Positions 1 through 9,651 of a stretch of DNA of 64,000 bases are shown in pieces (the stretch's first letter is position 1; every line of letters begins with the position of its first letter). This stretch comes from Blastocladiella emersonii ATCC 22665. Lineage: Eukaryota > Blastocladiomycota > Blastocladiomycetes > Blastocladiales > Blastocladiaceae. Location: positions 275,501 through 339,500 of the forward strand of contig JANHCV010000005.1 in NCBI GenBank assembly GCA_025594325.1, in the 5' to 3' direction. The notes beneath the pieces are model-generated. The model had not been told where the DNA came from. It worked only from the letters and a program-made list of their open reading frames with translations, and did no database searches. A program made the translations under genes and the position numbers.

Positions 1-565
1 GTAGAAGGGGTTGGCGCTGAGCTTGGCGATGAACATGGGCCGCAGGTGGAACGGCGTGTGCTTGTCGTGCTTCTTGAGGATCTTGAGGAAGCCCGTGTAG
101 TTGAGGCGGGCGAACTTGGCGAGCTCGTTGGTCTCGGTGGTGATGCGGGTCAGCTCCTCCTCGACGCGCTGGATGCGCGTCACCTGCGGGGTGGCGGTCG
201 GGTTGGAGATGATGTTGTTGATGATGGTCTCGCAGTGCTGGGCGCGGCTCGACAGCTCGCCCGACTTGATGCCCTGGAAGTTGACCACCTTCTGCAGCTC
301 GCGGTCGAGCAGGTCGATGAAGGCCTTCTCGAGGTCCTCGGGGCACTCGGCGCCGAGCTTGGTCATCTCCTTGAGCTGCTTCTTGAGGCTGTCATAGTCT
401 GCGTAGTGGGAGGGTGCGGGTGGGCGCGTCAGAACGGGTCGAGCGACGCGGTCGCGGTCGCGGACGTGACGCGGCACGACACCGCGCGACGGCAGCGAGC
501 GTACCGATGTAGTAGAAGCGCCACTCGGGGTACTGCACCGTCTGGAGGTGCGCGCCAAACTTCAT
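1..565 (-). CDS. SPX-domain protein, VTC-like (partial, runs off the left edge)
   Basis: Exons read on the minus strand are 505-565 and 398-1, with a 106-nt intron (399-504) using donor GTACGC. The protein starts MKFGAHLQTVQYPEWRFYYI and continues DYDSLKK across the splice junction. This is the canonical SPX N-terminus, and a lysine-rich KILKKHDKHT helix lies further on. SPX domains bind inositol pyrophosphates and report phosphate status. This N-terminus most resembles the Vtc2/3/4 subunits of the vacuolar polyphosphate polymerase, though a Syg1/Xpr1-type exporter or another SPX protein is possible because the catalytic or membrane part lies outside the window. The start is the only Met in frame and matches the family start exactly. 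The SPX assignment is firm; the subfamily is an inference. Confidence 0.88.
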
Positions 566-1321
566 GGTTGGTTGGTGCTAGCAGGGCAGGGCACGGCGGC
601 GACGATCAGCATGGAATCCATCGAAGGGCGCCGTGAGCGCAGCTCGTGCGTGCAAGCTTACATGGAGCGGTGGTGGTCGGTAGTCGCGTTGCAAGGACAA
701 GGACACTCCCAAAATTCGTCGGCAACTAATGAAGAAAGGCGAGGGGGTGGTGGCGGGGGAGAGCGAGCGAGGAACGGGGCGCGCGGGTGGGAAACGAAAA
801 CGTTGTCGGGTCGCTTCTCCTCGGCCTTCTGCGGTGCTTCGCCACCCCGCCGACGCCAACTACGCCCGCTTTCCATTCCGCGCCGTGCCGCGAGCGAGCG
901 TCACAACGGCCCGATACTCCGTGCAACGCCGATTGCCTGCCCGGTCCCCGCCGACCCGCCACAAGCGGACCCTTATCCGTACTCTAGCAAACCGCTGAGC
1001 TTGCCCCACGGTTCGCCACCACCACGCTGGCGAGGACCGGCTTCTGCCACGGCGCGGGCGTAGTCGGGAGGGCGTGTCCCTTGTTCACCAGCGAGCGGTC
1101 GCGGCAAGTCGGGTTCGGGTCGCGCACGCCCACGCAGTTCGCGTGCACGAAAACGTTTTTCAGCGTGGCGTCGTCGGTGATGCAACGGGTTGCCGTTGCT
1201 GAGCCACCCTCCCGCCCTCATGGCCGCCCTGCCGCTTGCCTGCCCTCGCCGCCCCAACGCGTCGCCGTGCAGGATAAGCTCAAATTCGGCCCGGCTTCAT
1301 CGTCATTAGTCAACCTCCGCG
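566..1321. other. intergenic: SPX-gene promoter and ZMYND10 3' flank
   Basis: This 756-bp spacer lies upstream of the SPX gene and downstream of ZMYND10; both genes read leftwards. It is GC-rich. Its open frames on either strand are compositionally biased (Arg/Pro/Ala) and have no family resemblance. I see no RNA gene or repeat in it. Confidence 0.5.
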
Positions 1322-2987
1322 TCACGACGACAGCTCGAGGATCCGCGTCGACGCGCTTGCCGCCGCCGACGATGCCGACCCGGCTTCCGCTTCTGCCCGA
1401 CTGCCGCCGTTGAGATCCAGCTCGCCCGCCGCCTTGAGCAGCGCGCACATCCCCTTGTGCTGTTTCCACGCCTTGACCTGGCACGCGCGCGAGCAGTACC
1501 ACTCGGCGCGGCACTGCGAGCACCGGTGCTCGGCGACGGTCCCGCACCGCGCGCACCGCGGGTCCGCGTCGAGCAGCGACTCGAGCACGTGCACGTCGTA
1601 CGTCGCCGAGAGCTTGGCCGAGTACGCGCGGTTCGCGTCGTCGGTCCACGCGCGGATTTGGGAGGAGGCGAGTACCTTCCAGTCGGCGCGGACGGGCGCG
1701 GTGAACGCGGGCAGCGACTCGACCAGGATCCCGAGCGACGCCGTGATGTGCCGCCGCGCCGCGTCGTCCGGGTCCGTCCCCGACAGCTGCAGCGTCAGCA
1801 GGTACCGGTACAGCGGCTCGAGGAAGGGGAGCTGCGTCAGGAGAGTCGGGTTGCGCTCGAGCTGTGGCACAATCTACGCGTTTTGAGGGGAAGGAGTAAG
1901 TGAGCAACCGCGTCGTCAGCCGCCACGGTCAAGACGTACCCGAAGCAGATTCGCGCGACGGTGCTCGGTCATCTCGTACCGGCGCTGGACCTGCTCGTCG
2001 AGCAGCAGATTCACGAGCGTCATCCACAGCTGGCCCTCGACCTTGGTCACCAGCATCGCGTCGTCGCCGGTGCGCGCGGTCCACTGGCCGTCCATGTACA
2101 CCTCGACGCCGAGCGCGGGTTTCGCGAGCCTGCGCTCCCACAGCCGCGTCTCGAGGACCCGCACCAGCGCGTACAGCGCGTCGCGCGTGTTGACGAGCCG
2201 CGCCAGCATCGCCACGGGCAGCTGCGGCAGGTGGTGCGTGATGTGGCACAGGCACGCCAGCGCGTGCCACCCGGTCTCGTACTCGAGCTTGACCCGCTGG
2301 TCTTCGAGGACGGCGTGCTCGGGACGCGACAGGAGGTCCGTCACGGACTGCGACGCGCCCGCGGCGGTGGTGGTGCCGGGGATGGGCGGGTCCGAGTTGA
2401 GGTAGTTGAGCCGGTCCAGGACGTGGTCGATCAGGTCCGTCATGCCGTCGCCCGCCGCGTCGATGCCCTCGGGCTTGAACATGACGCTCTGCAGCAGGTT
2501 CATGTCCGTCGCCTCGCGCTGGATCTACTCGTTGCGGAGAGTCGAGGTCAGAACTGCTTCCTAAGACTTCGCGTCGCGTCGCTACGAACCAGCGAGTACG
2601 CAATGACCGACGCGTGCCGCGCGAGGTGCTTCTTGACGAGCGGGTACACGTGCTTGGTCCAGGTGCGCGCGACGATCATGTCCTCGATGAGCACGGGCAC
2701 CTTGCCGAGGTGCAGCACCGCGTCCGACACGGTCTCGCCGACACCCTGCCGCACGTTGAGCGCCGCCTGGATCGCGAGCTGCTCGAGGCTGACGTGCTGT
2801 GCGAGCCACCTGGTGCGGGAGCGGCGGTGAGTGTCTGTGGGTGAGGAGGGCGGGTCGTCGGGAGAACGCACTGCTCGTCGCCATAGGTGTCAATGTTCGA
2901 GACGCGGAGCGCCTCGACCAGGCGCTCAACCTGGTGCGCGGGCATGCGCTCCAGCTCGTCGTAGGGGTGACTTGCGCTCGTTGCCAT
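1322..2987 (-). CDS. ZMYND10: ZMYND10, cytoplasmic assembly factor for axonemal dynein arms
   Basis: Four exons (2872-2987, 2809-2590, 2518-1940, 1873-1322) give 488 residues with all phases consistent; human ZMYND10 is about 440. Conserved blocks in order are HLGKVPVLIEDMI near the N-terminus, a NLLQSVMFKPEG block, the EGQLWMTLVNLLLDEQVQRR block and a C-terminal MYND zinc finger (about residues 409-447). The finger carries the complete Cys/His set, including CARC, CSQC, YCSRAC and HKGMC. ZMYND10 works in the cytoplasm with LRRC6 and HSP90 co-chaperones to preassemble dynein arms and is found in organisms with motile cilia. Donors are GTGCGT, GTTCGT and GTACGT. A short Ser/Ala-rich tail follows the finger. 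This gene is the main evidence for a flagellated zoospore stage. Confidence 0.93.
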
Positions 2988-3203
2988 TGGTTATGCTTTC
3001 ATGTAATGCGTGGTGTTGAGCAGCAGGGAAGAGATCGAGCGGGCGGAACGAGCCGAGCCGTGGGATCGGCGCGCGCGGGGAGGTGGCGCGACGCGTCGCT
3101 CGCCCTGGTCACGTCCGCAACCTGTCACCCTCGCGCGGAAGTTGGCGAGTCAAAAGTCGTAGCTATATTATACACGATAGGATGCTGCACAGCACTGCTG
3201 CTG

Positions 3204-4846
3204 CTACCCAATGTAGTTGACGACGCGCTTGCGTCGGGACACGAGCACCTTCTGGTAGCGGTAGTAGAGGCGCACCGCGTCCTTGCACGCGATGAAGGCG
3301 CAGCCGCCGAGCACGGTACGCATGAAGGTGGTGGGCGCGACCTTGGTGAAGCCCGGGACCACTTTGGCGAGGAGCCAGCCCGTGGACGCCGACAGGGCTA
3401 GATAGGGGGGTGCGAGATGAGTCAGCACGGCTGCGCGTAACAGTACGAGGTCGAAGAATGCGTACCGGGAGCGAGGAGAGCGCCAACGACGAGCCGGCCG
3501 AGGTCCGTGCGCTCCGAGAGGCGGAGGTCGATGCGTGCCTGCTCGCGGCGGGCGAGCGCCGCGTCGCGGTCCGTGGCAGAGAGCGACTCGGGGGCGAGGT
3601 GGTCTTTTTCGTCGTCGAGGAGGAGCGGGAGGAGGAGCGACTCGGAGAAGGCCTTGTGGGCGTGCGAGTAGACGTAGCGGACCCACGGCAGCATGACCAT
3701 GGTGGCGACGGGCGACGGCGGCCAGTCGAGGTTCACCTCCTTGATGTTGAGCAGCCACAGCGGGAGGAGCGGGAGCACGTTGTCGAGGGCCTCGAGCCGC
3801 GAGAAGATGAGGACGACGGGGATCAGCGGCAGGCCCGCCCACACGCGCCACCCCCACTCCGGGTTCGACAGCCACTCCTCGGCGTCGGGCCCCGCGACGG
3901 TGAGCAGCGCGTAGACGCCGTACGTGGTGCTGAGAAACAGGCCGGCGAGCCCGGCGCCCGTGAACAGGACGTAGGGGACCGACGCGGACAGCATGTTGTC
4001 GACCTTGTACATGAAGTACAGCGCCGTGTTGGCGGGTGACAGGATGCGGTAGGGCGTCTGGCACTGCGGGCACCGCGGGTGGTCCTGGTCCTTTGAGGTG
4101 ATGAACTTGAGCAGGCACGGCTCGTGCGTGTACCCAAGCGAGCCCTTGCACTTGCACGGCTTGACCCACCGGTCCGTCGGCGAGTCGACGTAGTCGACGT
4201 AGCAGATCCAGCACCGCACGTCGGGCGCCATTTCGGGGGTGATGATGGGCGCGTCGAGCGAGGCGCGCAGCGCGCCCGACGCGGACGCGGACGCGGACGC
4301 GGACCGCGACCGGCCGCGGATCGACGGCGTCGCGGTGACGGGGGCGGATGAGGAAGGCGCGACCGCGGCCTGCAAGTCGCGCGGGTCCATGGTCTCGAAC
4401 AGCGCCAGCCCTTCCAGGATAGCCGCATTCACATCCGCGGACGACGGCGGTCCTGTTGGAGCCGAGGTCGGGCGGGCGCCGAGCGGCGAGGCGGACCGCG
4501 ACGAGGTGCGCGATCCCGGCGCGCTGCTGTGCGGGAAGCTGACGGCATGCTCGGGCGGCGAGTGGGCAGCTCGCGTTGGCGAGGCGGTCTCCGGCTCTTC
4601 GTCATCGTCGTCCGAGTCGGCGGCGTTGCGCGATGCGTCGGCGCGCTGATCGGCGGCCATCTCGGACTCGAGGTCCTCGAGCGAGATGCCCGAGCGCATG
4701 ACGGCGGCGGTGGGCGAGGGAGGGGCCCGGCTCTGGCCGCGCGACGACGAGCCCTGGTCGCCGTCGGCAGCGCCCTCGGCGGCGGCGGGCGGGTCGGCGC
4801 CCGTGGAGACCAGCAGCTGGAAGCGCGGCAGCTGGAAGTTGGACAT
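3204..4846 (-). CDS. MARCHF5: MARCH5-like membrane RING-CH ubiquitin ligase
   Basis: Two exons (4846-3466 and 3397-3204; intron 68 nt, donor GTACGC) encode 524 residues. A Ser/Ala/acidic N-terminal extension of about 200 residues precedes a complete C4HC3 RING-CH domain (about 212-265; CWIC, CKCKGSLGYTHEPC, CPQC). Several hydrophobic segments follow. The C-terminal block RTVLGGCAFIACKDAVRLYY, split from the rest by the intron, matches the signature end of MARCH5, the outer-mitochondrial-membrane E3 ligase that controls fission and quality control. The N-terminal extension is absent from animal MARCH5. It is divergent from the Zn2Cys6 gene, 444 bp between starts. Orthology is strong by domain order and the C-terminal block; mitochondrial location is inferred from the family. 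Confidence 0.9.
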
Positions 4847-5290
4847 GGCGGCGGCGGCGGCGGTGCGTTGCAGAGAGTGGGTGGTGGTTGATACGTTGTA
4901 GCGTGCCGTTGGCTCGCGGGTTGGGGCAGCGGAGAAGGGGAGGGAAGCGAAGCGGATTCGACGGCAGCGAGAGGTCGCGGAGTGGCGCGTTGTGGCTGCG
5001 CGAGCGGCGGGTGTGGCGCACGTGCCGGGCGAGTCCGCCGAGTCGGGCCCGCTTTGGCTGCGGAACCGCCCGCCGACCGGCTGCCTGCCCCGACTCCGGC
5101 TCCCCCCTCTCCGACCCGCCCTCCCTCAAGGACGGCACCCGGACGCAACACACCCCACGCAACGCAACGTAAAGACACAGCGCGAGCGCCGCCCGCCCTC
5201 CTGCCGCCTGCGCCCCCATCCACGACAACCGGCCTGGCTCCAGGGGTCGCCCGCCTCCCCGTTCCCGCCGTCCTCCCGTTCCTTCCCTCC
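4847..5290. promoter_or_regulatory. bidirectional promoter, MARCH5-like / Zn2Cys6 factor
   Basis: This is the 444-bp gap between two divergently transcribed genes. No TATA box is obvious. A pyrimidine-rich tract lies just ahead of the plus-strand start at 5,291. Function is inferred from gene orientation only. Confidence 0.5.
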
Positions 5291-8200
5291 ATGCAGGACC
5301 CGCTCGCCATGATGGGCTCCAACGACGACACGGCCAGCTCCTCGGCCTTCTACGACACGGACCTGCCCGCCGCGTCGGCGTCGCACCAGCGCACGCCCTC
5401 GCTCGACAGCGCGACACCATCCACCTCCGCCTCGGCCTCGGCCACCTCGCTCGCCGCCGACCCCCACTTTGCCGACGTCCCGATGTCTACGGACGACGCG
5501 CCGCCCATGCCCGCGCCTGCATCCTCACGGGCTAAATCGGGATCCTGTGGCACCGGCGGCCGGTCCAAGAACAAACCCGTCCCTGCCGCTGGTGCTGCCG
5601 GCGCCGGCCTCGAAGACGTCACCGACCACGCCGCTGACGACGACGACGGCGGCCACGACGAGGGCGCCAAGAAAAAGTACCGGATTACCAGGGTGCGTTC
5701 CTCTCCTCCTTGTGTCTCGGTGCTGCGCCCGTGGCGCTGCGCGGGTCGCCGCCGCCGCAGCCACACTCGACTCGAGCTCGGATTCGGTGCTGACCTCCAC
5801 GGCGCTCGTTTCGTTTCTCGTCTAGGCCTGTGCGACGTGTCGGTGCGCCTCATCCCTGCCTTCTCGCGACCCCGAGTAGCGCCCGTCGACTAACCTCCTG
5901 TGCCCCCGCCCCCGCCCGCCCTTGTTCGCAAACGCGACCGCCCCCCGTTCGCGAATCTTCATGCAGCAATCGCCGGGTACGCCGCCGCACCACCCGCCGC
6001 CCGACCCCAACCGCCTTCCTGACTCGTCTCTTCCGCCCTCGCTCTAGAAAAAATGCGACGGCGAGTACCCTTGCGGCCCGTGCATCGAGCACAACCGCAC
6101 CTGCGTCTTCACCCCCGCCAAGCGCCGCGGCCCGCCACCACGCCACACGGTCGCCCCGCCCGAGCTCGTGCCCAGCCTGCCCGGCTCCAAGAGCGCCGCC
6201 GGCGGCAAGGGCAAGGGCGACGCGAGCGACGCATGCAGTGAGCCACGCCGCCGCAAGCGCTCGCCGTCGCCCGCCCACGCGGCAGCGCCCGCCCAGCCCT
6301 CGTCCGACGCCGGATCGTCGGCCGACCACGCCGCCGCCCCGGCTGCCGCGGCTGCTGCTGCGTCGTCCTCGGATCCGTCAGCTCCTGCTACGTCCGGTGC
6401 CGCGGCGGCCGCCCCGCGCCTCGCTGTCCCGCCCATCACCGCCACCGGCATCACCGCCGCTCCCTCCATGGGCCGCGAGGACATGCTGCGCGAGGTCAAT
6501 GAGCTGAGCGAGAAGATGACCCTGGTCGTGTCGCTCGACGAGCAGGGCAAGACGGCCCACATCTCCAACCTCGGCCACGCCGGCGGCCTGCACCTGTTCC
6601 GCAACTGGACCCGCACCTTCCGCTCGTCCGACGGCCTCGTCTACATCCCGGACCTCAGCTGCTGCCACCCGACGCTCGCCGAGCTCACCGTGCACAAGAT
6701 CCTGTTCCCGAACGCGTCCTTTGTCGAGCTCATGGTCAACTTCTACTTTGACCAGGTCCACCCGTTCCTCCCCTTCATCTCGCGCGCCAAGGTCGAGGCG
6801 CACCTCGCCTCCGAGACCCCGTCGTACGTGCTCCTGTACGCGGTGCTCGCCGTCGCCAGCCAGCAGTTTGAGCGCCGGTACCGCCTCGGCCCCGTACACG
6901 GCGTGCTCGTGTCGCACCTCCTCATGGGCCGCGCCAAGGCCCTGATCCAGCCCATGCTCTCGTCGCCCACGCCGTGCCTGCTCAACATCCAGGCCCTGCT
7001 GCTCATGGAGATTGCCGACCGCGAGTCGCCGCGCGGGTCGCCGTGGCTCATCTCGGGCATGGCCATCCGCATGGCGCTCGACCTCGGGCTCAACCTTGGG
7101 ATCCCCGACTCGTTCAAGGAGCGCAAGCTCGTGTCGATCCCCGTGTGGTCCAAGACGTGGATCTACTGCTGCGTTGTCGACTCGCTCAACTCGTTCCTCA
7201 CCGGCCGCTCGCACATGATCTCGGACGCCGACTCGGTCCAGGACCTCGAGGAGTGCCTGCTCAACGAGACCAACATCGAGGCGCACGGCGAGGCCGAGCT
7301 GATCCCGCAGAACCACTTCTTCGTGTGGTTGTTCAAGCTGTTCGAGATCACGGGCAAGATCGGCCGCACCATCACGTCGATCCGCATCCGCCGCAACCTC
7401 CCCTACTCGCTGCCCGAGCTGCACTCGCTGCTCAGCAAGTACCGCGCGCAGCTGCCCAAGTCGCTCGTGTACGATTTCGAGCGGCCGCACAAGAACTCGA
7501 TCTTCGCCGTGCACCTCAACCTGCTGTACCTCGGCACGGTCATCTTCCTGTACCGCACCGTGTTCGCGTGCAACCTGCTCGTGACGAGCCCGCTGCGCGT
7601 CGAGTACATGCGGATCCTCGAGTCGTCGGTCGAGGCGATCCTGACCATCTTCGGCGCGCACCTCGACACGGTGCACCTGACGCCGCTCCCGCTCGGCTAC
7701 GCCTTCGACCTCATCTTCACGGTCTGCGTGATCCTCATGTCCCACGACGCCGAGCGCAACAAGTCCAAGACGGTCCGCATCCTGTCGCAGTGCCTGCAGC
7801 TCCTCGACTCGCTCGCCACGGCGCAGCCGCTCCTCCGCCGCCTCGCCACCCTCGGCAAGGAGCTCCTCGAGTCCATCACGGGCACCGTCCAGGACTGCGA
7901 CCGCGACCGCCAGCTCCTCGTCGACCACATCGAGATGATCAAGGCCAGCGAGCAGCGCGTCGCCGAGTGGGCTACCGACCCTCTCGTCGAGCGACGCGAG
8001 GCCGACCTCGCGTTCGTCGGACACCTCTCGGTCCCGCGCAACGCCGCCGTCCCCGGAAATGCTGCCGCTGCCGCTGCTGCGGCGGCGGCCTCCGAGGCGA
8101 GTGGCATGCCCCCGCCGGCGTGCACCCCGCACCCCTCGACGGCCGCGACCCCGGCACCGATCCCCATCCCGGCCGCGGCATCGCAGCAGCAGCAGGCGTC

Positions 8201-9065
8201 GATGTGGTCGGTCGCGCCCGACACGGCGTCCTCGCTCGGCACTAGCGCGCCGTCGGCGTCGTACACGCCGGCCAGTTTCGCGCACGCCGCGCAGGTGTTC
8301 CCCGGCCCGCCCTCGCCGCCGCCGCAGCACCACCACCAGTTTGCGGCGCCGTCCATGGACCAACACCACCACCAGCGGCACCAGCACGCGCACCCGCACG
8401 TCGGCATGGTCGGGTTCCAGCACCACCCGCACCAGCACCACGCGCACCACGACCAGTACGCGCAGGCGCGGCCACCGCAGCCGCAGCAGCAGTTCGTGTA
8501 CGCGTACTCGACGCAGGCGATGCCCGGCGGCAACCCGGTGCCCGTGCCGATCCAGGTCCCGGGACCCGGCCACCACCACCAGCACCCTCACCAGCACCAC
8601 GCGATGCAGCACCACCACCCGCACCACCCGATGGCCGGCCACGTGCTCGCAGGCAGCCCGCCGTCCACCAGCGCGCCGATGCAACACCCGCCGTCGTACG
8701 TGTACGCGAGCGGCATGGCGACGTACATGGCGACGCCCGTCGGCCCGCCGCAGCACCTGTACTCGGCGACGCCCGCGCCTGCATCCGCGCCGAACCAGCA
8801 GCCCGCGGTCTCGAATGCGGCGGGCAGCGGGTGCGGCGGCGCGACCGGGTTCCAGCCCATGCTCGGGTCCGCGTCGGTCCTCGACCTCCCAACGTTCCCC
8901 GCCGAGCTGTTCACCAACGACGTGACCATGCTCGAGACGCCCGCGGCGGCGGCCGCGCCCGGCGGCGGGCAGCACCAGCAGCAGGCGGCGCAGCAGCAGG
9001 GCGGCGGCGGCGGAGGTGGGGGTGGGTCGGGCGACAGCATGTTTGACTTTTCGTTCCGCGGATGA
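5291..9065 (+). CDS. Zn2Cys6 (Gal4-type) transcription factor with fungal MHR domain
   Basis: Exons are 5291-5692, 5826-5842 (17 nt), 5967-5976 (10 nt) and 6048-9065, giving 1,148 residues. The binuclear zinc cluster is assembled across three introns: GCC TGT GCG ACG TGT in the 17-nt exon, a 10-nt exon, then KKCDGEYPCGPC. The result, CATCRNRRKKC followed by C-x5-C-x2-C-x6-C (about residues 136-162), has canonical spacing only if both microexons are used. A fungal transcription-factor (MHR) domain covers roughly 365-650, including FYFDQVHPFLPFISRAKVEA. The C-terminal 300 residues are His-, Gln-, Pro- and Gly-rich, as in activation regions. The N-terminus is acidic and Ser-rich. All three donors are GTRCGY. 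The target is unknown. A downstream in-frame Met at 5,309 is an alternative start. Confidence 0.9.
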
Positions 9066-9443
9066 GGGAGAAGCGGATCAGCAGCAGTTTTGACCATCGA
9101 ACATGTACTCTATATTACGTCCACCGATCTGGTTCTTCTCCGTTGCAAGATGCTCGTTTGCGGCTTGGACCGCGTTGTTGACGACAGGTGGACTTGGCGG
9201 CGCGTCGAGCCGCTGCGTGTGAGCGGCGAGCCGCGCGGCCGCGCCCAGTCTGACCCGCCGCAGCCCAACCTCAAGGGCGTGAGAAACAGGTTGGCTAGCT
9301 CGTCGTCAAAAACCTCGTCCGAGACGAAGGTGGAGAAAAAGCGGCCAGTGCGCCCCGCAATCAGTGCGAGACGCTTGATCTGGGTCACGTGGAGCCCACG
9401 CGGCGGCTGTGAGACGCGTTGCGCCACACGCGAGACAGTTCGC
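9066..9443. repeat. accessory flank with fragments of two repeated sequences
   Basis: Between the factor's stop and element A, the minus strand of about 9,108-9,230 resembles the last exon and 3' flank of the GPCR gene at about 29,175-29,305; peptides STRRQV and SSTTRSKPQ are shared. The part from about 9,310 to 9,443 resembles 36,181-36,300 in inverted orientation (shared GTCTCGC and TCAAGCGTCTCGCACTGAT). A 116-codon minus-strand frame here spans both repeats and is not treated as a gene. Confidence 0.65.
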
Positions 9444-9651
9444 GATTTTACTTGAACCACCTAGACGCTTCGCGTCTGGTCTTCAATCGAGGGCTAAAGC
9501 CCTCCGCCACGTTGGAGCACGGCACACGCGGGAGGTTTTGTACCGCTGACAGTCGCGCGTCATTATGGAGTCGCATCTCTGTTCCCATCACCCACCAAAG
9601 TAACTGAAAGCAGCTAAGTCTACTTTATGACACTACAAATGAAATCTTACA

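Noticed and set aside
6378-8975. 865-codon minus-strand open frame opposite the Zn2Cys6 gene
   Set aside because: It lies antisense to a well-supported coding exon, is Arg/Val/His-biased as expected for a GC-rich shadow, and has no family resemblance.
9110-9460. 116-codon minus-strand frame left of copy A
   Set aside because: It crosses a repeat boundary and the element junction. Its similarity to the GPCR C-terminus is better explained as a duplicated fragment.
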